Assembly (NCBI GenBank): GCA_025774805.1
Contig: JALGZR010000100.1
Location: 1-14,408 of the forward strand
DNA: 14,408 nucleotides
Reading direction: 5' to 3'
DNA from: a bacterium
GTDB taxonomy: Bacteria > ARS69
Shown here in pieces: positions 1 through 7,887 of this stretch. The stretch's first letter is position 1. Every line of letters begins with the position of its first letter. Made by a program: the position numbers and the translations under genes. Under the pieces are notes generated by a model, which saw only the letters and a program-made list of their open reading frames with translations, was not told the DNA's origin and made no database searches.

Positions 1-227
1 CGCCAAATGCCTCCCCAGAAACCGGCGCCGAGTGATACGGTGTCGCCAGCCGAGAGGCCCACAACGCCGGATTCGCCGACGGTGGCGCGGAGCGCCCAGG
101 ACGTGCTCGTCGCGTCGATGGCGCTTCCCGAGTACGCGGTCTTCTCGAGTCTGTACGCGCTCACCGTCGCGGCCGCGGCAAGGAACATCGCCACGCCGGT
201 CGCGGCTCCGTGATAGACGCTCGCCAT
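1..227 (-). CDS. Secreted protein of unknown function, N-terminal part only (runs off left edge)
   Basis: Reading the minus strand from ATG at 227 gives 75 codons with no stop before the window edge. A good ribosome-binding site (GGGAGGTGA, 232-240) lies just upstream and fixes the start. The first 25 or so residues form an Ala/Val-rich hydrophobic segment that looks like a signal peptide, although it has no strongly basic start. The following part contains TSTSWALRATVGE and ends in GAGFWGG. This resembles the beta-strand segment with a Gly-Phe-Trp-Gly ending that often occurs near the start of secreted proteins in Eisenbacteria-like genomes, many of which carry a C-terminal FlgD-like domain. 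That family link is from memory and not verified. The gene is divergent from the sigma operon that starts at 356. Its function cannot be assigned. Confidence 0.65.
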   Translation of the reverse strand, partial: MASVYHGAATGVAMFLAAAATVSAYRLEKTAYSGSAIDATSTSWALRATVGESGVVGLSAGDTVSLGAGFWGGIW

Positions 228-355
228 GGTTTCACCTCCCGGTTCGGCAGTGGTCCGTTGCGGGCTCGGAGTCGGAAGGGGTATCGCGCGAGGCCGGAAA
301 ACCTAAAGAAGCGCAGGTCGTCCTCGGGAGCTTGCCGCTGCGCTATACTCCCGCC
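228..355. promoter_or_regulatory. Divergent intergenic region with a -10-like TATACT directly before the sigma gene
   Basis: These 128 nt separate the divergent secreted-protein gene and the sigma operon. TATACT at 344-349 matches a sigma-70 -10 hexamer and ends only 6 nt before the ATG at 356, so a transcript starting from it would begin at or within a base or two of the start codon. No Shine-Dalgarno-like sequence precedes that ATG, and no convincing -35 was found at 16-18 nt. The minus-strand gene has its own clear ribosome-binding site at 232-240. The promoter call is inference from base composition and spacing. Confidence 0.4.
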
Positions 356-1090
356 ATGGCCCCCCCCGAACCTCTCGGAGAGCGGTGGCCCCACCGCCTC
401 GAGACGCTTCTGGGCGAAGTGCGCGCCGCACCGGGTGGCGAGCGCGAGGAATCCGCCCGGCGCGACATTTGGGTAGCCCTCAACCTCTGCGTCGGGCGCT
501 ACTTGCGCCTCCACGCGCCCCGCCTCGGCCGCTTCGCGCGCGAGGACCTCGAGGATCTCGCCTCCCAAAAGTCCTTAGAATTGATCCGCAATCTCGATAC
601 CGGAGTAGGAGCCCTGAGGGGGCTCACGGCGGCGGACCTGCCCGGGTTCGTCTCCACGGTCGCGCGGAACGCGCTCGTCGACCGGCTCCGAGAGGGGGAA
701 CGCTACTCTCGGCCCGTGGACGAGGAGGAGGAGGTGGACGAAGTGATCGGTATGCGAGTGCCGTCGCCCGAACGCTCGGACGCCGACGTCGAGCGAAGAG
801 AATTCGCGGAGGCGTTGCGAGATTGCGCGCAATACCTGAGCGATCGCGATCGGCTCATGTGGTTCTTCCGGGTCTTCTACGACATGCGAACGAAGGACAT
901 CGCGAAGCACCCCGAGGTCGGCGTGAAGCCCGGGCTGGTGGACGTCGTGCTCTCGAACGTCCGGAAGAGCATTCGCGAGTGCATGAGGCGGCGCGGGTAC
1001 GAGCCGAGGGACATGCCGTGCGACGCGTTCGTCGAGCTGTGGAGAACCTTCCGCATGAAGACGGTCGCCGAGATGGAGGCGAAGACGTGA
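356..1090 (+). CDS. Sigma-70 family (ECF-like) RNA polymerase sigma factor
   Basis: This 244-residue protein has the two-region layout of ECF sigma factors. A region-2-like part (about residues 35-118) includes FVSTVARNALVDRLRE, the typical end of region 2 where the -10 element is recognised. An acidic linker follows (DEEEEVDE, 123-130). A region-4-like part (about 148-212) comes next, with LSDRDRLMWFFRVFYDM and a putative recognition helix before the basic RECMRRRGY. A C-terminal extension of about 30 residues is unusual for a minimal ECF factor. ATG at 356 was chosen because the homology-like region starts soon after it and a -10-like hexamer sits just upstream; the frame is open further upstream, so the start is not certain. 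The stop overlaps the GTG of the next gene (GTGA). With the anti-sigma gene directly behind it, it is most likely the regulator of its own operon and other targets. Confidence 0.8.
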   Translation: MAPPEPLGERWPHRLETLLGEVRAAPGGEREESARRDIWVALNLCVGRYLRLHAPRLGRFAREDLEDLASQKSLELIRNLDTGVGALRGLTAADLPGFVSTVARNALVDRLREGERYSRPVDEEEEVDEVIGMRVPSPERSDADVERREFAEALRDCAQYLSDRDRLMWFFRVFYDMRTKDIAKHPEVGVKPGLVDVVLSNVRKSIRECMRRRGYEPRDMPCDAFVELWRTFRMKTVAEMEAKT

Positions 1091-1848
1091 GCGCGTCCAC
1101 CGAGTCGACTCACTTCACGGAGGATTCCTGCCTCGAGCTCATCCTCGGGCTCCTGACCGATTTCGAGGCGACGCTCATGGTCGAGCACGCCGCGAGCTGT
1201 GCCCCCTGTGCCGAAATGCTCCGCGCTCGCTCGGCCGAGGTCGAAACCGCCGCCGCGAGCATGCCGCCCGAGCTCCTTCGTCCGGCAACCCTGCGGGCCG
1301 AGGCGGCGGCCGCGAAGGCGGGCGCCGGCTTCTTCGAGCGGCTGCGCGCTGCACTGTGGCCCACGCGCCTCGGGTTCGCCACGGCGGCCGCGGCTCTGTT
1401 GCTTCTCGTCGTGCTGCCGAGAACGCTGCGCGATACTCCTACCGATCTTCTCCGCTCGATTCCCCGTCCCGGCGAGGAACTCCAGCTTCGCATCGGCTCA
1501 GGAGGTTCGCCCGAGCTCTCTGTTGCCATCGATGCGTACGACCGAGGGGACCTGGATAACGCCGTGCACATGCTGCAGGAGCTCGAACTCGCCGAGCCGC
1601 TCGAGTCGCTTCGGCGCGTCTACCTCGGCAACGCCCTCGCCAGGAGCGGAGAGTACGCGAGGGCCGTGGACGCGCTCGAGTCAATCCCGTTCGATCTCGT
1701 GCCCGATCCCTGGTCGAGCGAAGCGAGGTGGACGCTCTACGTGGCGCTGCTCGAGGACGGCCGTGCCGGGGGCGCGGACTCCCTCCTGAGGGTCATCGCG
1801 AAGGAGCCTGGTGACGTCGGCGACCGCGCCCGGGAGCGGATCGAATGA
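1087..1848 (+). CDS. Membrane-anchored zinc-finger (ZAS-type) anti-sigma factor with TPR-like outer domain
   Basis: The start is GTG at 1087, overlapping the sigma stop by 4 nt, with GGAGG at 1075-1079 giving a normal spacing. The 253-residue product has three parts. An N-terminal cytoplasmic domain carries HAASCAPC (His34, Cys38, Cys41), the HX3CX2C signature of zinc-binding anti-sigma factors, and Cys15 may be the fourth ligand. A single hydrophobic span (about 95-110) follows Trp-Pro-Thr-Arg. The outer part, from about residue 134, contains helical repeats resembling TPRs (AYDRGDLDNAVHMLQELEL, then YLGNALARSGEYARAVDALE). By family knowledge, the N-terminal domain would bind and hold the sigma factor encoded just upstream. 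The inferred topology puts the TPR-like part outside the cytoplasm, where it could sense a signal or meet the exported protease encoded next. Confidence 0.8.
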   Translation: MSASTESTHFTEDSCLELILGLLTDFEATLMVEHAASCAPCAEMLRARSAEVETAAASMPPELLRPATLRAEAAAAKAGAGFFERLRAALWPTRLGFATAAAALLLLVVLPRTLRDTPTDLLRSIPRPGEELQLRIGSGGSPELSVAIDAYDRGDLDNAVHMLQELELAEPLESLRRVYLGNALARSGEYARAVDALESIPFDLVPDPWSSEARWTLYVALLEDGRAGGADSLLRVIAKEPGDVGDRARERIE

Positions 1849-4670
1849 CTCGGCGGCTGGTCGTCGGCCTCGTCTTGGGGGCGATCGCGGCCGGCGCGCA
1901 GACGACCGGGACATCGGGACCGCTGGCGGAAGCCGACTCGCTCACGGCCGTCATCGACGCGTACATGGAATCCGGCGAGTACTCGGCAGCGGAGGAAGCC
2001 GCGCGCCGGCAGCTCGAGATTCGCACCCGGCGTCTCGGAAATACGAGCCGGGAGGCCGCCGAGACCGAGCGGGCCCTCGCGAGCGTACTCTGGAAACAGA
2101 GCCGATACTCCGAGGGTGAGACGCTCGCACGCCGGTCCCTCGAGATCACGCGCGAGCTCGCCGGCGACGATCATCCCGATGTCGCGGAGACCCTGAATGT
2201 CCTTGGGCTCTTGCTCATGGCGCAGGGGGAACGGAAGGAAGCGGAGGGCCTCTACCGGGAGGCGCTCACGATCTTCCGCAGGAACCACGGCGACACGCAC
2301 CACACGATCGCGATGTGTCTCAACAATCTCGGCGCCGTGCGCGGCGAGGTGGGAGATTCGGACGGTGCCGATCTCTACTACCGAGCGGCGCTCGCGATGA
2401 ACCGGAAGCTCCTCGGCGAGGAGCATCCCACCGTCGCGCGCAGCCTTCACAACCTCGCGTTCCATCTCTCGCGCACCGATCCGATCCGCGCCGAGGAGCT
2501 CTTCCGGAAGGTGCTGGAGATGCGGCGACGGCTCCTGGGCGAGGAGCACGCGGACGTCGGGCTCACCATGCAGCAGCTCGCCGCGTCGCTGCACGCGCAA
2601 GATCGGACGGAGGAGGCGCTGGCCCTCGCAAACGGTGCGCTCGCGATCTACCGCAGGTCGTTTCCGGACGGTCACTGGTGGACGGCATGGGTCCTCGGAG
2701 ACCTGGCCCGGTACGCGGTCGCGGGACGCGACTTCGTGGCCGCCGAGCGGCTCGCCCGCGAGTCCGTGGAGCTGAAGAAGTCGATCTTCGGGGAGCGCCA
2801 TCGGGAGGCGCAGATCGCCCTCGGCATCCTGCGCACCGTCCTTCTGAAGGCCGGCCGGCACGACGAGGCCGAGCGTATGGCGCGCCGAGTCATGGAGCTG
2901 GGACCGGCGCCACGAGGCGGACACGCCCGTGAGCTCGATGCCCTCGCTTCGATCGCCGGCGTGCGGGGTGAGTTCGCCATCGCCGAATCCCTGCAGGCAC
3001 AGAGCTGTCGCGAGCTCGATACGTACCTCGACAGAACCACGGATCGCTTCCGCTGGTACGAGTGGAGCTCCGCTCAGTGCGACGCCCTGGCGGCGCTTCG
3101 GCTCCAAGCGGGAAAGACGGACCAGGCGTGGCCGGCGGCGGAGAGAGCGCGGGCCCGCTCTCTGGCGGACTTGCTCGCGGTCGCCCGGGAGCGAACCGTG
3201 CCTCCGGACGAGCTCCGTGAGGAGGAATCGCTCGCACGTCGAGTGGCCCGTCTGCAGGGTGAGGTCGAAGCGCTGGCGCCGGGAGCCGACGACGGCACCG
3301 CGGGCGCGTACGAGAGGGCGCACCAGGAGCTTCTCGACGCCGAGGCGGCGTTGAGCGCCCACCGGCATCGCTTGAGTCGGCGGTACCCGATCGTGCAGGG
3401 AGAACAGTATTCGCTCGAACGGATCCAGGCGACCCTCTCGGAGCGAACGGCGATCGTCGGTTGGCTCGACGTCAACCCGCACGAGGTGCTCCCGATGTCG
3501 TGGGGGTACGTCCTGCGCAACAGGGGACCGGTGCGATGGGCTCCCGTCGAGACGGGCGACGGCGACGGTCCCACCGGGCGCGCCGCGCACCTCCGCGAGG
3601 CGCTGCACTTCGCGGCGGCCTGGCCCTACCGGCTCGGCCGCGGAGAAAAGATCGCCCCGGCCGCGGAGGCGGTCTGGCGGGAGCGGCTGGCTTCCCTCGA
3701 GCCGTACCTCGAAGGGGTCGAGGAGCTCGTCGTCATCCCCTCGGCGCCGCTCTTCGGAGTTCCCCTGGGAGCTCTGAAGGACTCGGACGGGCTCTGGATC
3801 GAGGATCGCTTCGCGATCTCGTACGCACCTTCCGCGACGATTCACGCGTGGCTCGCCGCGCGGCCGCAGGGCAGGACGCCCGCAGGCGCGAGGGCGCTCG
3901 CTCTCGGGGATCCGCCGTTCGCACCGGACCACTTGCGGTCGTCCGCAGTCGGCCCGCAGAGCGGAGGCGTCCCCTTCGACGTTATTCTGCGGAGCGCCCT
4001 CGCGGGTGACAAGAAGGCGATCGCCCGCCTACCCCGCCTTCCCCGAACGCGACACGAAGTGCAGGCGGTCGTCTCGTACGTGCCCCAGTCGTCCCTCCTA
4101 CTGGGCCCGGACGCCTCGGAGCAGGAGCTCGTGGAGCTCGTGGATCGCGGTGCGCTGCGGGAGTACAGCCACCTTCACTTCGCCACGCACGCACTGGTCG
4201 ATCGCCGTTTCCCGGAGCGCTCCGCCCTCGTCCTTTCCCAGATCGATCTTCCGGATCCGCTCGAAGCGGCTCTGTCGGGCCGGAGAATCTACGACGGCCT
4301 CGTTACCGCGAAGGAGATCGCCGCCGAGTGGGAGCTCGACGCGGACCTCGTCACGCTCAGCTCCTGTCAATCCGCGCTCGGCCGGGAGCGGCGCGGAGAG
4401 GGCTACCTCGGGCTCGCGCAGGCTTTCCTGCATTCCGGAGCCCGGACCCTCCTCGTCAGCCTATGGCCGGTGGACGACGCCGCCACGGCGCTTCTCATGG
4501 CCCGCTTCTACGAGAACCTCTTCGCGGAGACGAAGCCCCGCTCGAAGGCGCGGGTGCTCCAGGACGCGAAGCGCTGGCTCCGGGAGTACACGGACGAGGA
4601 GGGTCGGCGCCCTTTCCAGCACCCCGCCTACTGGTCGGCGTTCATTCTGATCGGGGATCCGCGCGCGTAG
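1845..4670 (+). CDS. Exported TPR-CHAT domain protein, predicted caspase-like cysteine protease
   Basis: ATG at 1845 overlaps the anti-sigma stop (ATGA), which implies coupled translation. The 941-residue product begins with MTRRLVVGLVLGAIAAGAQ, a short signal peptide with a likely cleavage after about residue 18. Residues about 35-400 hold a run of roughly 42-residue kinesin-light-chain-type TPRs, recognisable by recurring LGEEHPTVARSLHNLA-like units. An acidic/basic helical stretch (about 446-520) may be a coiled coil. The CHAT domain fills about 530-941. It includes VIPSAPLFGVPLGAL, then HLHFATHA with His782 and LSSCQSALG with Cys841, the expected catalytic His/Cys pair, and ends in HPAYWSAFILIGDP. 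CHAT proteins are clan CD peptidases related to caspases and separases. The operon partners suggest that the anti-sigma or a related envelope protein is the substrate; this is inference. Confidence 0.88.
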   Translation: MTRRLVVGLVLGAIAAGAQTTGTSGPLAEADSLTAVIDAYMESGEYSAAEEAARRQLEIRTRRLGNTSREAAETERALASVLWKQSRYSEGETLARRSLEITRELAGDDHPDVAETLNVLGLLLMAQGERKEAEGLYREALTIFRRNHGDTHHTIAMCLNNLGAVRGEVGDSDGADLYYRAALAMNRKLLGEEHPTVARSLHNLAFHLSRTDPIRAEELFRKVLEMRRRLLGEEHADVGLTMQQLAASLHAQDRTEEALALANGALAIYRRSFPDGHWWTAWVLGDLARYAVAGRDFVAAERLARESVELKKSIFGERHREAQIALGILRTVLLKAGRHDEAERMARRVMELGPAPRGGHARELDALASIAGVRGEFAIAESLQAQSCRELDTYLDRTTDRFRWYEWSSAQCDALAALRLQAGKTDQAWPAAERARARSLADLLAVARERTVPPDELREEESLARRVARLQGEVEALAPGADDGTAGAYERAHQELLDAEAALSAHRHRLSRRYPIVQGEQYSLERIQATLSERTAIVGWLDVNPHEVLPMSWGYVLRNRGPVRWAPVETGDGDGPTGRAAHLREALHFAAAWPYRLGRGEKIAPAAEAVWRERLASLEPYLEGVEELVVIPSAPLFGVPLGALKDSDGLWIEDRFAISYAPSATIHAWLAARPQGRTPAGARALALGDPPFAPDHLRSSAVGPQSGGVPFDVILRSALAGDKKAIARLPRLPRTRHEVQAVVSYVPQSSLLLGPDASEQELVELVDRGALREYSHLHFATHALVDRRFPERSALVLSQIDLPDPLEAALSGRRIYDGLVTAKEIAAEWELDADLVTLSSCQSALGRERRGEGYLGLAQAFLHSGARTLLVSLWPVDDAATALLMARFYENLFAETKPRSKARVLQDAKRWLREYTDEEGRRPFQHPAYWSAFILIGDPRA

Positions 4671-4956
4671 CCTGGCATGTTGCGCCCACCTTCTATTCCG
4701 CCCGGCAGGGGCGAGCCATCCCGGATTCGAACCTCGCTCGGCCAGCGAGGGAAGTCCCGAGAAGCATGCCGGTGACGAGGTGGTCGCCATGGCCGCCTCC
4801 ACCAGAGACGCGGAGGGCTCATCCCGGGCCACGAACCGTAGTCGTCCAGCGCAAAGGTCCTCTGGACCCAGGTCACTCCCGCGAAGCCGGGGATGCAGAA
4901 AGGGGTCCGCCCCCGGGAATGGAGCGGACCCCCGAATCAACTTCGTCGGACCGTGT
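4671..4956. other. Intergenic region between convergent genes, no gene recognised
   Basis: These 286 nt lie between the convergent ends of the CHAT gene and the secreted-protein gene. They contain a 7-bp inverted repeat (CCTCGCT at 4732-4738 with AGCGAGG at 4744-4750, loop of 5) and the stronger hairpin listed separately at 4902-4932. Short open frames exist on both strands, but they have Pro/Arg/Trp-rich composition and no ribosome-binding site that supports them. Confidence 0.5.
4902..4932 (-). terminator. Probable transcription terminator of the secreted-protein gene
   Basis: GGGGTCCGC (4902-4910) and GCGGACCCC (4924-4932) form a perfect 9-bp stem around a 13-nt loop. On the minus strand the stem is followed by TTTCT, and it lies about 25 nt past the TAG stop at 4957. 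This fits a rho-independent terminator for the minus-strand gene. On the plus strand no T-tract follows, although the hairpin could still block read-through from the CHAT operon. Confidence 0.6.
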
Positions 4957-7093
4957 CTACCGGCCGAGATGGACGAACTTCGCCGTCCTTGTCCCCTCCG
5001 GGGTCGTCAGCCGCGCGAAGTACACGCCACGACCAATGAGGCGGCCGGCCGAGTCCCTGCCCCGCCACGCGATCTTCCGATGACCGGCCCGCATCTCACC
5101 CGACAGGAGCGTCGCGATGCGACGTCCGGCCACGTTGAAGATCTCCAGGCTCGCCCGTCCCGACATCGGGATCGAGAACGAGAGCGTGTAGTCTTGCGAC
5201 CCACCGCCCGGCTTCGGGAAGACGGACAGCGCCCGGTTCTCCACCGCCGGCCGTGCGTAGTAGACCGTCGTGTAGCCTTCCGGGATGACACCCGCCGGAA
5301 CGAGGGTCGCGTTGTTGATGTCGTCGCCGATGTCCTTGGCGATCTCGTCGTTCGACGAATCGCCGTCGTTGATGCAGTCGGCGACGTACTGGAGCGCCTG
5401 GCTCGCCGTACTCCCGTCGTCCGACACCACGGAGAACGTCTGCAGCTTCCCGGACGCGAGGTTCAGCAGGAAGGCCAGGTACTGCTGCTTCGCCTTCGCG
5501 AGCATGCCGGCATTGCCTTTGACCGAGAGGGTCGCGCCGATCGTCACGAGATCGAGCGGCTCCGGACCGTTTTCCCCGTCCATGAAGGTCACGCCCTCCA
5601 CGGCGATGCCGTTCAGCTCGTTCTCGTGGAAGTGATTGAAGATCGCCGCGGGGAAGTCCGTCTCCATGTCCGGCTCGGACTCCTGGGCGTTCCCCCGGTT
5701 CCTGAGGTAAACGTTCGCGTTGTGCTTCCAGTAGCCCATCGAACGCGCGTTCCCGGTCGGGGTCAGGCAGGCCAGGCTGAAGTCGACCGTCTGGTCGTGG
5801 TCGAGCGTGAGCGATGCGCCGCCGACTCCGGGGCTCACCGCCTCGAAGCCCAGCGGGATGGAGATCGAGATCTCCCCGGTATCGGCATCATCGGACCACA
5901 CGACGCCGTCGATCGAGTAGGCGCCGGAGGCGTCCGTCGTGTCGCTGTCGAACGCGCCGGAGGCGTCCACGAGACCGACGATGACGTTTTCCATCGGGCC
6001 CGTGCAGCCGCTGCTCACGACACCGGACACGGCGACGCGCGCACACTCGAGCGTGACGTCGACGCCGGTCTGATCCGCGTCCAACGGAACACTGATCGGA
6101 GCTGCAGCCTCGTAATCGGCCGGAGCCGCCATCGAGATCTGTCCCGAATTCTCCGAGGACGGAACGTCCGCGAACGAGTAGCTCCCGTCGCCGGCCGTCG
6201 TCGTGGTGCTCGAGCCGCCCTCGCCGTCGGTCAGCGTGACCGTGATCCCGCCGAGCGGACCGTCGCAGTCGGAGCCGACGGAGCCGGAGACGGCCACCGC
6301 CGCGGCGGACGGACCCACCCAGAAGTTGTCCACGATGTGGGCGTCGGCGGAGTTGACACGGCCGCCCTCGGGCAAGTTGAACACGGGTGCGTCGATCGGA
6401 AAGCCGACGCCGTCGTAGAAGTTCACAGTCGAGTAATTATCGCGGCCGAGCGCAACTGACTGCGCGCTGATCACCACCCGGACCGGGACCGTGACCCCGG
6501 TCGGGGAAGCCGGGACGGTGAACGTGGGGGACGTGAACACGCCGCTGAACGAAGGAGTCGTGATGGACGCGAACGGCTCCGCGGCCGGCCCCCACCAGAT
6601 GCCCTGGCCGGGAGGATACGTGTAGCGACCGATGAGATAGATGTTGTCGGGTGTGGCCACCTGCAGCTGCATGCCTCCCCGTGGGGTGTTACCGGTGACG
6701 CTCCCGCTGACCTTGACGTTCATGGCGACGGTCATGGTCGTGAGAGTCGGATGACAGAACGTCATGTCGTACCACACGTCGGTCGACAAAGTCCGGTAGG
6801 CGAGGGTACTCGTGTTGTCCCTCTGGTAGACGTGTTGCGCGACCCCGAGGAACTTGTTGGGGAGATCGTGCCCCCTCCCAGTGACTCGATACCACTCTGT
6901 AGTGGCTGTTGAGCACCTCGTGGCTGTAGTCGAGGGCGGGGGGGATGGACTGCGTGAAGTTGTAGTCGTGGGAGTTGTTTTGGTAGCTCCCCTGGCTGGC
7001 GCCAGCGGTCCCGGCTGCCTCGGCCGCCGGGGCGGTCATCAGGAAGACTGCGAGGAACGCGAGAACAGGACAGTCCAGTCGAATCTGTCGCAT
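4957..7093 (-). CDS. Large secreted surface protein with repeat domains and FlgD-Ig-like C-terminus, frameshifted near its start
   Basis: The natural start is ATG at 7093, with GGAAGGAG just upstream (7100-7107). It encodes a signal peptide (MRQIRLDCPVLAFLAVFLM, then an AAEAAG cleavage region). That frame reads sensibly as far as HEVLNSHY. The sensible sequence then continues one base over as TEWYRVTGRGHDLPNKFLG and stays open to the TAG at 4957. The body contains two related beta-rich units of about 100 residues (VSGSVGSDCDGPLGGITVTL and VSGVVSSGCTGPMENVIVGL) resembling SdrD_B/carboxypeptidase-regulatory folds. Next come a GNARSMGYWKHNA motif and a region of unknown type. The end (about the last 75 codons) has SLEIFNVAGRRIATL and GRGVYFARL, a FlgD-Ig/T9SS-like C-terminal domain. 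Total length would be about 712 residues. The only other usable start for the body frame is TTG at 6789, which would lack a signal peptide. The role is probably cell surface or extracellular; no enzyme motif was seen. Confidence 0.7.
6895..6905 (-). other. Apparent frameshift site separating signal peptide from protein body
   Basis: Minus-strand codons for NSHY (signal-peptide frame) run directly into codons for TEWYRV in the next frame at the sequence CACTACAGAGTGG. Losing two bases from an ancestral CACTACACAGAGTGG, or gaining one base, would explain the change. A C7 tract on the minus strand (6938-6944) lies just upstream, but the reading after it (PALDYSHEV) still looks like protein, so it is less likely to be the site. 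Confidence 0.6.
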
Positions 7094-7305
7094 AGGGGGA
7101 CTCCTTCCTACCGGTGAGCGAGTCGTTCCTTTGCCCGCGGGCATTCGAGATACGCGGGACGGACCCGGCCTCGGCCGGCCAGGGAGCGCCTCCCTTTTCA
7201 CCGACTAGACCGCTGCGACCCGTCGGACAGGAACGTGACAAAACCGCGAGAGAAGGGACAGAGACGTTGGGGATCGTGTAGAATCGGTCTCTACGGAGGG
7301 TTGCG
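7094..7305. promoter_or_regulatory. Divergent intergenic region with -10-like TAGAAT for the ECF sigma gene
   Basis: These 212 nt lie between the divergent secreted-protein and ECF sigma genes. TAGAAT at 7279-7284, with GGGACA 18 nt upstream (7255-7260, a 4/6 match to TTGACA), is a candidate promoter for the sigma gene. GGAGGG at 7295-7300 is its ribosome-binding site. A 6-bp palindrome arm pair (CCGGCC/GGCCGG, 7165-7178) and a small T-tailed hairpin (7182-7198) lie in the middle. No clear promoter for the minus-strand gene was found. Confidence 0.4.
7182..7198 (+). terminator. Small terminator-like hairpin between divergent genes
   Basis: GGGAG (7182-7186) and CTCCC (7190-7194) form a perfect 5-bp stem with a 3-nt loop and are followed by TTTT (7195-7198) on the plus strand. 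The stem is short. It could stop antisense transcription coming from the secreted-protein gene region before it reaches the sigma gene. Confidence 0.3.
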
Positions 7306-7887
7306 ATGTCCCCCCAGAGCGACGTGACCCGAATCCTCCAAGAGGTGAGCAACGGGGCGGAGGCCGCGGTCGACCGGCTCCTCCCCCTCGTCTATGCGGA
7401 CCTGCGGCGGATCGCCCAGAAGTACCTCGCCGGCGAGCGCCCCGACCACACGCTGCAGGCGACCGCGCTCGTTCATGAGGCCTATCTGCGACTCATCGAT
7501 CAGAGCCGGGCGGAGTACCGGGACCGCGCGCACTTCGTCGCGGTCGCCGCCCAGGCCATGCGGCGGATTCTCATCGACCACGCCCGCCGGCACGGCCGCC
7601 GGCGAAGAGGCGGCGATCGGTTGCGCGTCACGTTCGACGAGGCGCTCACCGTCTCGGCCGACCAGCCCTCGATGGACCTCATCGCCCTGGACCTCGCACT
7701 TACGAAGCTCGCGGAACAGGAGCCGCACAAGGCCAGAGTGGTCGAGATGCGCTTCTTCGGCGGCCTGTGCGTCGACGAGGTCGCGGAGGTGATGCACGTC
7801 TCCTCGCGCACGGTGAAACGGTACTGGCAGTATGCGCAGGCGTGGCTCTACCGCGAGATGGCCGGCGACGGAGCCCCCGGCTCCTGA
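7306..7887 (+). CDS. ECF RNA polymerase sigma factor, TIGR02999-like
   Basis: ATG at 7306 follows GGAGGG (7295-7300) at good spacing, giving 193 residues, a normal length for the family. Region 2 includes LLPLVYADLRRIAQKYLAGE, then TLQATALVHEAYLRLID and HFVAVAAQAMRRILIDHARR. This sequence pattern is characteristic of the ECF group modelled as TIGR02999 (Acidobacteria/Planctomycetes type). Region 4 has ARVVEMRFFGGLCVDEVAEV followed by SSRTVKRYWQYAQAWLYREM, a clear helix-turn-helix. In this group the sigma gene is usually followed directly by a Ser/Thr kinase gene rather than an anti-sigma gene. Here the next frame starts one codon on (TGAATG) with only a kinase-like N-terminus before changing into an oxidoreductase, so the usual partner seems lost or moved. 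Confidence 0.9.
   Translation: MSPQSDVTRILQEVSNGAEAAVDRLLPLVYADLRRIAQKYLAGERPDHTLQATALVHEAYLRLIDQSRAEYRDRAHFVAVAAQAMRRILIDHARRHGRRRRGGDRLRVTFDEALTVSADQPSMDLIALDLALTKLAEQEPHKARVVEMRFFGGLCVDEVAEVMHVSSRTVKRYWQYAQAWLYREMAGDGAPGS

Noticed and set aside
1737-3932. 731-codon open frame on the minus strand opposite the CHAT gene
   Set aside because: It is a GC-codon-bias shadow: Arg/Pro-rich, no recognisable domain, and it lies opposite a strongly supported gene.
4690-4760. tRNA-like GGTTCGAATCC on the minus strand
   Set aside because: The T-loop sequence is present, but the flanking bases do not form a T-stem, and no acceptor, D or anticodon arms could be drawn.
4628-4876. 82-codon minus-strand frame with Trp/Pro/Arg-rich product
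   Set aside because: It has no good ribosome-binding site, overlaps the CHAT gene end, and its composition is not protein-like.
4780-6459. 559-codon open frame on the plus strand opposite the secreted protein
   Set aside because: The composition is Arg/Val/Asp-rich without domain patterns. The minus strand has clear beta-repeat and C-terminal domain sequence.
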